Notes under the pieces: model-generated
Database searches by the model: none
Told to the model about the DNA's origin: nothing
Seen by the model: only the letters and a program-made list of their open reading frames with translations
Source of the DNA: an uncultured Ruminococcus sp.
GTDB taxonomy: Bacteria > Bacillota > Clostridia > Oscillospirales > Ruminococcaceae
Assembly (NCBI GenBank): GCA_910579955.1
Contig: CAJTWE010000003.1
Coordinates: 62,001-126,000, forward strand
Direction: 5' to 3'
Length of the DNA stretch: 64,000 nt
In this document: one piece after another, positions 60,811 through 64,000 of the stretch
Layout of the letters: each line of letters opens with the position of its first letter
Position numbering within the stretch: the stretch's first letter is position 1
Made by a program: the position numbers and the translations under genes

Positions 60811-60863
60811 TTGACAAGTATATCGGGATGTGATATACTAGTTATATCGCAAGGCGATATAAC
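60811..60863 (+). promoter_or_regulatory. PadR promoter with two inverted-repeat operators
   Basis: TTGACA (60811-60816), 17-bp spacer, TATACT (60834-60839). One inverted repeat, AGTATATC (60817-60824) and GATATACT (60832-60839), fills the spacer and -10. A second, GTTATATCGC (60841-60850) and GCGATATAAC (60854-60863), follows at once. Both share TATATC/GATATA. PadR regulators usually repress their own genes through such sites. Confidence 0.78.
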
Positions 60864-60910
60864 GTCTCTGGATATACCACCTTACGATAGAAGCATAAGG
60901 AGGATATGAC

Positions 60911-61219
60911 ATGGCTAATATGGCGCTTACAGAAGCGGTATATTATATACTGCTTTCACTGACAAAGCCTTTGCACGGGTATGGCATAATACAGAATGCA
61001 GAGAAGCTTTCTGGCGGGCGTGTGAAACTTGCAGCAGGAACACTTTATGGGGCTATAAATAGTTTGATAGAAAAGGGCTGGATAGAAGCACTTCCTGAGG
61101 ATAAGTCAAGCCGAAAGAAAGAGTATGTAATAACCCAAACAGGCAGAGAAATGCTTTCTAAAGAGATAGAAAGACTAAGAGAACTGCTACGCAACGGTGA
61201 GGAGATTTTAGGAGGATAA
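60911..61219 (+). CDS. PadR family transcriptional regulator
   Basis: A 102-residue winged-helix repressor. LLSLTKPLHGYGI, GTLYGAINSLIEKGWIE (recognition helix) and EYVITQTGREML are the family marks. It is the first gene of an operon with a DUF2812 protein 4 nt on. It likely represses its own promoter via the repeats at 60817-60863; the signal it senses is unknown. ATG 60911 follows AAGGAGG. Confidence 0.92.
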   Translation: MANMALTEAVYYILLSLTKPLHGYGIIQNAEKLSGGRVKLAAGTLYGAINSLIEKGWIEALPEDKSSRKKEYVITQTGREMLSKEIERLRELLRNGEEILGG

Positions 61220-61223
61220 ATTT

Positions 61224-61763
61224 ATGAGAAAAGTTATTCATAAGTGCTTTTTTGTATGGAATTTTGATAAAGAGGAAAAATGGCTGTGTGAGATGGCTGC
61301 AAAGGGATTTGTATTAGTGGGAGTCGGATTTTGCAGATATGAATTTGAAAAGTGTGATCCCGGCGAATATGATGTAAGGCTTCAATTGTTAAACAATAGA
61401 CCGAATCACCCTGAAAGTCAGCATTATATTTCTTTTGTAGAAGAGACTGGGGCAGAGCATGTTGGTTCATATTGCAAATGGGTGTATTTTAGAAAGAAAA
61501 CATCAGAGGGCGCATTTGAGCTGTTTTTCGATTTTGAATCCAGAATAAAGCAGCTTAATCGTATAATACTTATGATCATATTTCTTGTTGTGGCAAATCT
61601 GTACATAGGTATGAATAATTTATTATTAATGTTTTTTAATAATAGTGAATTGAATTCTTTTGGATTTGTCAATCTTGCTTTGGGATTGATTGGCTCTTTT
61701 GGAATATTCAGGTTATTAAAAAAACGTAAAAAGCTAAAGAATGACAATCAGATTTTTGAGTAA
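61224..61763 (+). CDS. DUF2812 membrane protein
   Basis: A 179-residue protein with a cytosolic N-terminal DUF2812 domain (KCFFVWNFDKEEKWLCEMAAKGF, YCKWVYFRK) and two C-terminal transmembrane helices (about residues 113-130 and 146-166). DUF2812 proteins are usually encoded next to a PadR regulator, as here. The function may relate to sensing envelope stress; not known. Start ATG 61224 follows GGAGG. Confidence 0.88.
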   Translation: MRKVIHKCFFVWNFDKEEKWLCEMAAKGFVLVGVGFCRYEFEKCDPGEYDVRLQLLNNRPNHPESQHYISFVEETGAEHVGSYCKWVYFRKKTSEGAFELFFDFESRIKQLNRIILMIIFLVVANLYIGMNNLLLMFFNNSELNSFGFVNLALGLIGSFGIFRLLKKRKKLKNDNQIFE

Positions 61764-61798
61764 TTTTGAGTAGTTTTTTGCAATAAAGGTAGATGAAA

Positions 61799-61840
61799 AA
61801 ATCCGCTTCGGTTTATTGAAAACCGAAGCGGATTTGTACT
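61799..61840. terminator. Bidirectional terminator between DUF2812 gene and pectate lyase gene
   Basis: A 16-bp perfect stem (61799-61814 with 61820-61835) between converging genes, with A-run before and T-rich sequence after. Confidence 0.88.
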
Positions 61841-61895
61841 TTTTAGATCAATTTAAATTAAAGTATTGACCGTTTGTGTTCATTTAGATAATAGA

Positions 61896-64000
61896 TCAGC
61901 CTACCTGAACAGGAAGTACTTCGATCTTTTCGCCCAAGAACTGAAGCAGAGCTGTTGCATCGGAAGCGTCAACTGCTCCATCCTTTGCGCAGTCGCCATT
62001 TGCCTTCTGATTATCGTTGAACTTAACTGCACCTGTAAGATACTTAGTCATATATACCATGTCTACCATAGTTATCTTAGAGTCAAGGTTAACATCGCCA
62101 TATTTAACTTCAGTACCGCCATTTTTTGTAGTTGTAGTTGTTTTATCAGTGCTTTCAGTGTTCTTTGTAGTAACAGTAGTAGTTGTTGTTGTATCTGTTT
62201 TGCCAGTTGTAACAGTAGTTGTAGTAGTTGTTGTATCTGAGCCTGTAGAATCTGAAATGCTTGTTTCATCCATGCATCCGCCGTCCTTCTCAAAGATGTC
62301 CTTGAGATTTGTAAACAGATCAGGAGAATTTGCTGTATCAAGCTTGTAGTTGCCGGAAGGAATGTAGCAGATAGAAGCATTTGTATCAAAGTTAGCATAC
62401 TTGTTAGCTGTATCAACCTTTGTGCTCTTATCAGTTACAATAGTACCTTGCTGGTCGCCCTTTACATTTGTAAATTCATCCATATAGCTCTTAATAGCAC
62501 CGAGCTTAACCTGCATTGGGTTTTTACTATCCTTGAATACGTTGTATTCGGAGAAAATATATGCATTTGCCCTTGGGTTCATGCAGTAGCTTGTCTGTCC
62601 ATCGAATACGTTGTTGTACATATGGATGTTAGCCTGACGTGCAAGAGGTCCACGAGATTCGCAGTTCTTCCAGTAGTTGTGATGATATGTCAGATGGAAC
62701 TGGAGATTGCTGTCAGAAGCACCTACAAGGTTAGTTTTGTGATAACCTTCATAGTAGCAATAGCTGTTTGTGAAATACTGACCACGTTTAAAGTCACAAG
62801 CGCCGTCACCTTCAGCCTTATCAGATTCAGCAGGATTTGCGATCTTTGGAACGTAGAATTCACAGTTATGAATCCAGCATCTTTCAACAGAAGCAGTCAG
62901 AGTGCTGCCTTCCTGAACGCCTTCCATACCAACGCAGTCCTCAGGAACATTTCTAAATGCAATATTTCTTACTTCAAAGCTCTTACCGAAATCAGGCTTT
63001 GCAGACTCAGCCATAAAGTGGAAGCCCCAGCCGTCTACACAAGCATCAGTGCCTATACCTTCGATTGTAATGTCTTTACCGGACTTCATTCTTGCCATGT
63101 AGCCGTTATCACCAACAGAACCGCCGTTGTCAACAGAGTCAAATACAGTTACACCATCAGGAGCAGTTACGTTGCCAACAATTCTTACAACCAGAGGAGT
63201 GCCATCAGCTGCAAGCTTTGCGATTATACCATTATTGTTGTTAGGTGCACCACCGTTGGCAGTCTTGCCAGTACCGTTATCCATACCTGCGGAGTTCAGG
63301 ATGTGACCGATACCCTTTACTGTTGTGCCATCCTTGGATGTTACGGAAACAGTATCCTTATTATCTTCTGTTACATAGAGAACGATTGCATTGCTCTTGA
63401 GTGTACCGTCGTCATTATAAGCACCTACGCCTGCTGTGTAGTTGTAGTGAGCGTATCCTGAACGATCCTGAGCGCCTACAACAATGCCGCTTCTTGTTAC
63501 AGAACCCTTTGTTGTTTCCATTGTGAGTGAATATGTACCTGGTTTAAGACCGGTAATATCAACACGAACGCCCTTGTCAACGTTTCTTACAAGATACTCA
63601 AAATCTGCACCTGTAAGCTTGCCGTTTGTAGGGCCGCTGTATGAAACGGATGTTACATCAGCGTCGGATGCACCGGAAATTGTCATGTACATCATTTCGT
63701 TCCAGCCGCCTGCGTTTACTACCTTGATCTCACCTGTTATGTTATCGGAAACAGAACCGGAAGAATTTGTAGTTTTAGCAGTTGTCTTTGTAGTCTGACC
63801 GCCGCTGCTTTCTGTGGTCTTTGTTGTAACAATAGGACCTGTTGTGCCGTATACCATATAGAACAGGCTGATGGAATCGCCCTTTGTAATGGTATGAGCG
63901 CCGGCTTTCAAGCTAACAGTAGCTATACCGCTTGCATCAGTTGTGTACTTTGTACCGTCAACCTTAACTGTCTTTCCAGCTTCTGCAAATACAAGAGTGA
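61896..64000 (-). CDS. PL1-family pectate lyase with Thr linker and dockerin (N-terminus outside window)
   Basis: The frame is open from the window end at 64000 down to 61896 (701 codons visible); the TTG at 63911 is not the start. An Ig-like or binding domain (GIATVSLKAGAHT) is cut by the end. A second beta domain follows, then the parallel beta-helix lyase: VRIVGNVTAPDG, ITIEGIGTDACVDGWGF, DCVGMEG, then a GPLARQANIHMYNNVF-type core with the Arg and Asn of PL1. A Thr linker (about residues 595-635 of the visible part) leads to a dockerin (GDVNLDSKITMVDMVYM, GDCAKDGAVDASDATALL). It is a secreted cellulosomal enzyme for pectin. The 5' end is absent. Confidence 0.88.
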   Translation of the reverse strand, partial: TLVFAEAGKTVKVDGTKYTTDASGIATVSLKAGAHTITKGDSISLFYMVYGTTGPIVTTKTTESSGGQTTKTTAKTTNSSGSVSDNITGEIKVVNAGGWNEMMYMTISGASDADVTSVSYSGPTNGKLTGADFEYLVRNVDKGVRVDITGLKPGTYSLTMETTKGSVTRSGIVVGAQDRSGYAHYNYTAGVGAYNDDGTLKSNAIVLYVTEDNKDTVSVTSKDGTTVKGIGHILNSAGMDNGTGKTANGGAPNNNNGIIAKLAADGTPLVVRIVGNVTAPDGVTVFDSVDNGGSVGDNGYMARMKSGKDITIEGIGTDACVDGWGFHFMAESAKPDFGKSFEVRNIAFRNVPEDCVGMEGVQEGSTLTASVERCWIHNCEFYVPKIANPAESDKAEGDGACDFKRGQYFTNSYCYYEGYHKTNLVGASDSNLQFHLTYHHNYWKNCESRGPLARQANIHMYNNVFDGQTSYCMNPRANAYIFSEYNVFKDSKNPMQVKLGAIKSYMDEFTNVKGDQQGTIVTDKSTKVDTANKYANFDTNASICYIPSGNYKLDTANSPDLFTNLKDIFEKDGGCMDETSISDSTGSDTTTTTTTVTTGKTDTTTTTTVTTKNTESTDKTTTTTKNGGTEVKYGDVNLDSKITMVDMVYMTKYLTGAVKFNDNQKANGDCAKDGAVDASDATALLQFLGEKIEVLPVQVG

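Noticed and set aside
62448..63461. 337-residue ORF on the plus strand
   Set aside because: It is opposite the pectate lyase gene, whose family motifs are on the minus strand; composition is that of a shadow frame.
63909..63911. TTG at 63911 as start of the pectate lyase
   Set aside because: The frame stays open to the window end and keeps the look of an Ig-like domain, so the gene continues beyond the window.
1..64000. tRNA, rRNA, phage or integrative element
   Set aside because: No cloverleaf-like T-loop sequences, integrase, transposase, or attachment repeats were found by reading both strands; short RNAs could be missed by eye.

Overview
The window comes from a low-GC Gram-positive anaerobe that degrades plant fibre, most likely a Ruminococcus or a close relative in the Ruminococcaceae. 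Four secreted proteins carry dockerin repeats and two of these have long threonine linkers. There are two CE2-type esterases, a PL1 pectate lyase and a GH5 glycosidase. Energy genes fit a strict fermenter: a ferredoxin-dependent 2-oxoacid oxidoreductase, a PduL-type phosphotransacylase and a ferredoxin:thioredoxin reductase-like protein. The species cannot be fixed from the sequence. No tRNA, rRNA, CRISPR array, integrase or transposase gene was seen.

Layout. 1-8.4 kb: the end of clpX, pduL, a CPBP protease, small housekeeping genes, an SPFH protein, the thioredoxin/FTR pair and a CorC-type membrane protein. 8.4-13.3 kb: GtrA, a DUF421-DUF4363 pair, an EF-G/TetM-like GTPase fused to a YacP/Rae1-like NYN nuclease domain, and a C_GCAxxG_C_C protein. 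13.3-22.6 kb: a C39-like lipoprotein, a zinc-ribbon/TPR membrane protein, two dockerin proteins without a recognisable enzyme module, and glycogen synthase. 22.7-36.9 kb: class II aldolase, a heterodimeric ABC exporter, dtd, a class B PBP, a pair of G3E/CobW-like GTPases (one with Cys/His repeats, one fused to a YcgQ-like domain), an ABC-F protein, a sirtuin and a FliB-like Fe-S protein. 36.9-43.1 kb: a CDF transporter, two tandem CE2 esterases (one with dockerin, one lipid-anchored), a PAP2 protein and GH5. 43.3-47.4 kb: the Vor-type oxidoreductase operon, a palindromic intergenic element, and a lipoprotein made of six Cys-containing 16-residue repeats.

47.5-60.7 kb is the branched-chain amino acid block. 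ilvB-ilvN-ilvC-ilvD-leuC-leuD-leuB run on the minus strand, followed by a DUF815 ATPase, ilvA and ridA. The divergent leuA is controlled by a T-box leader with a probable CUC (Leu) specifier. The window closes with a PadR-DUF2812 pair behind a promoter carrying two inverted repeats, and with a pectate lyase cut by the window end.

Most promoters read by eye share one form: a -35 box, exactly 17 bp, a -10 box, often with an upstream TG. Rho-independent terminators separate most units. Start codons were re-chosen from Shine-Dalgarno spacing where the longest frame began on an implausible GTG or TTG. The best candidates for new biology are the GTPase-nuclease fusion, the metal-linked GTPase pair, the Cys-repeat lipoprotein and a Cys-rich insertion in acetolactate synthase.
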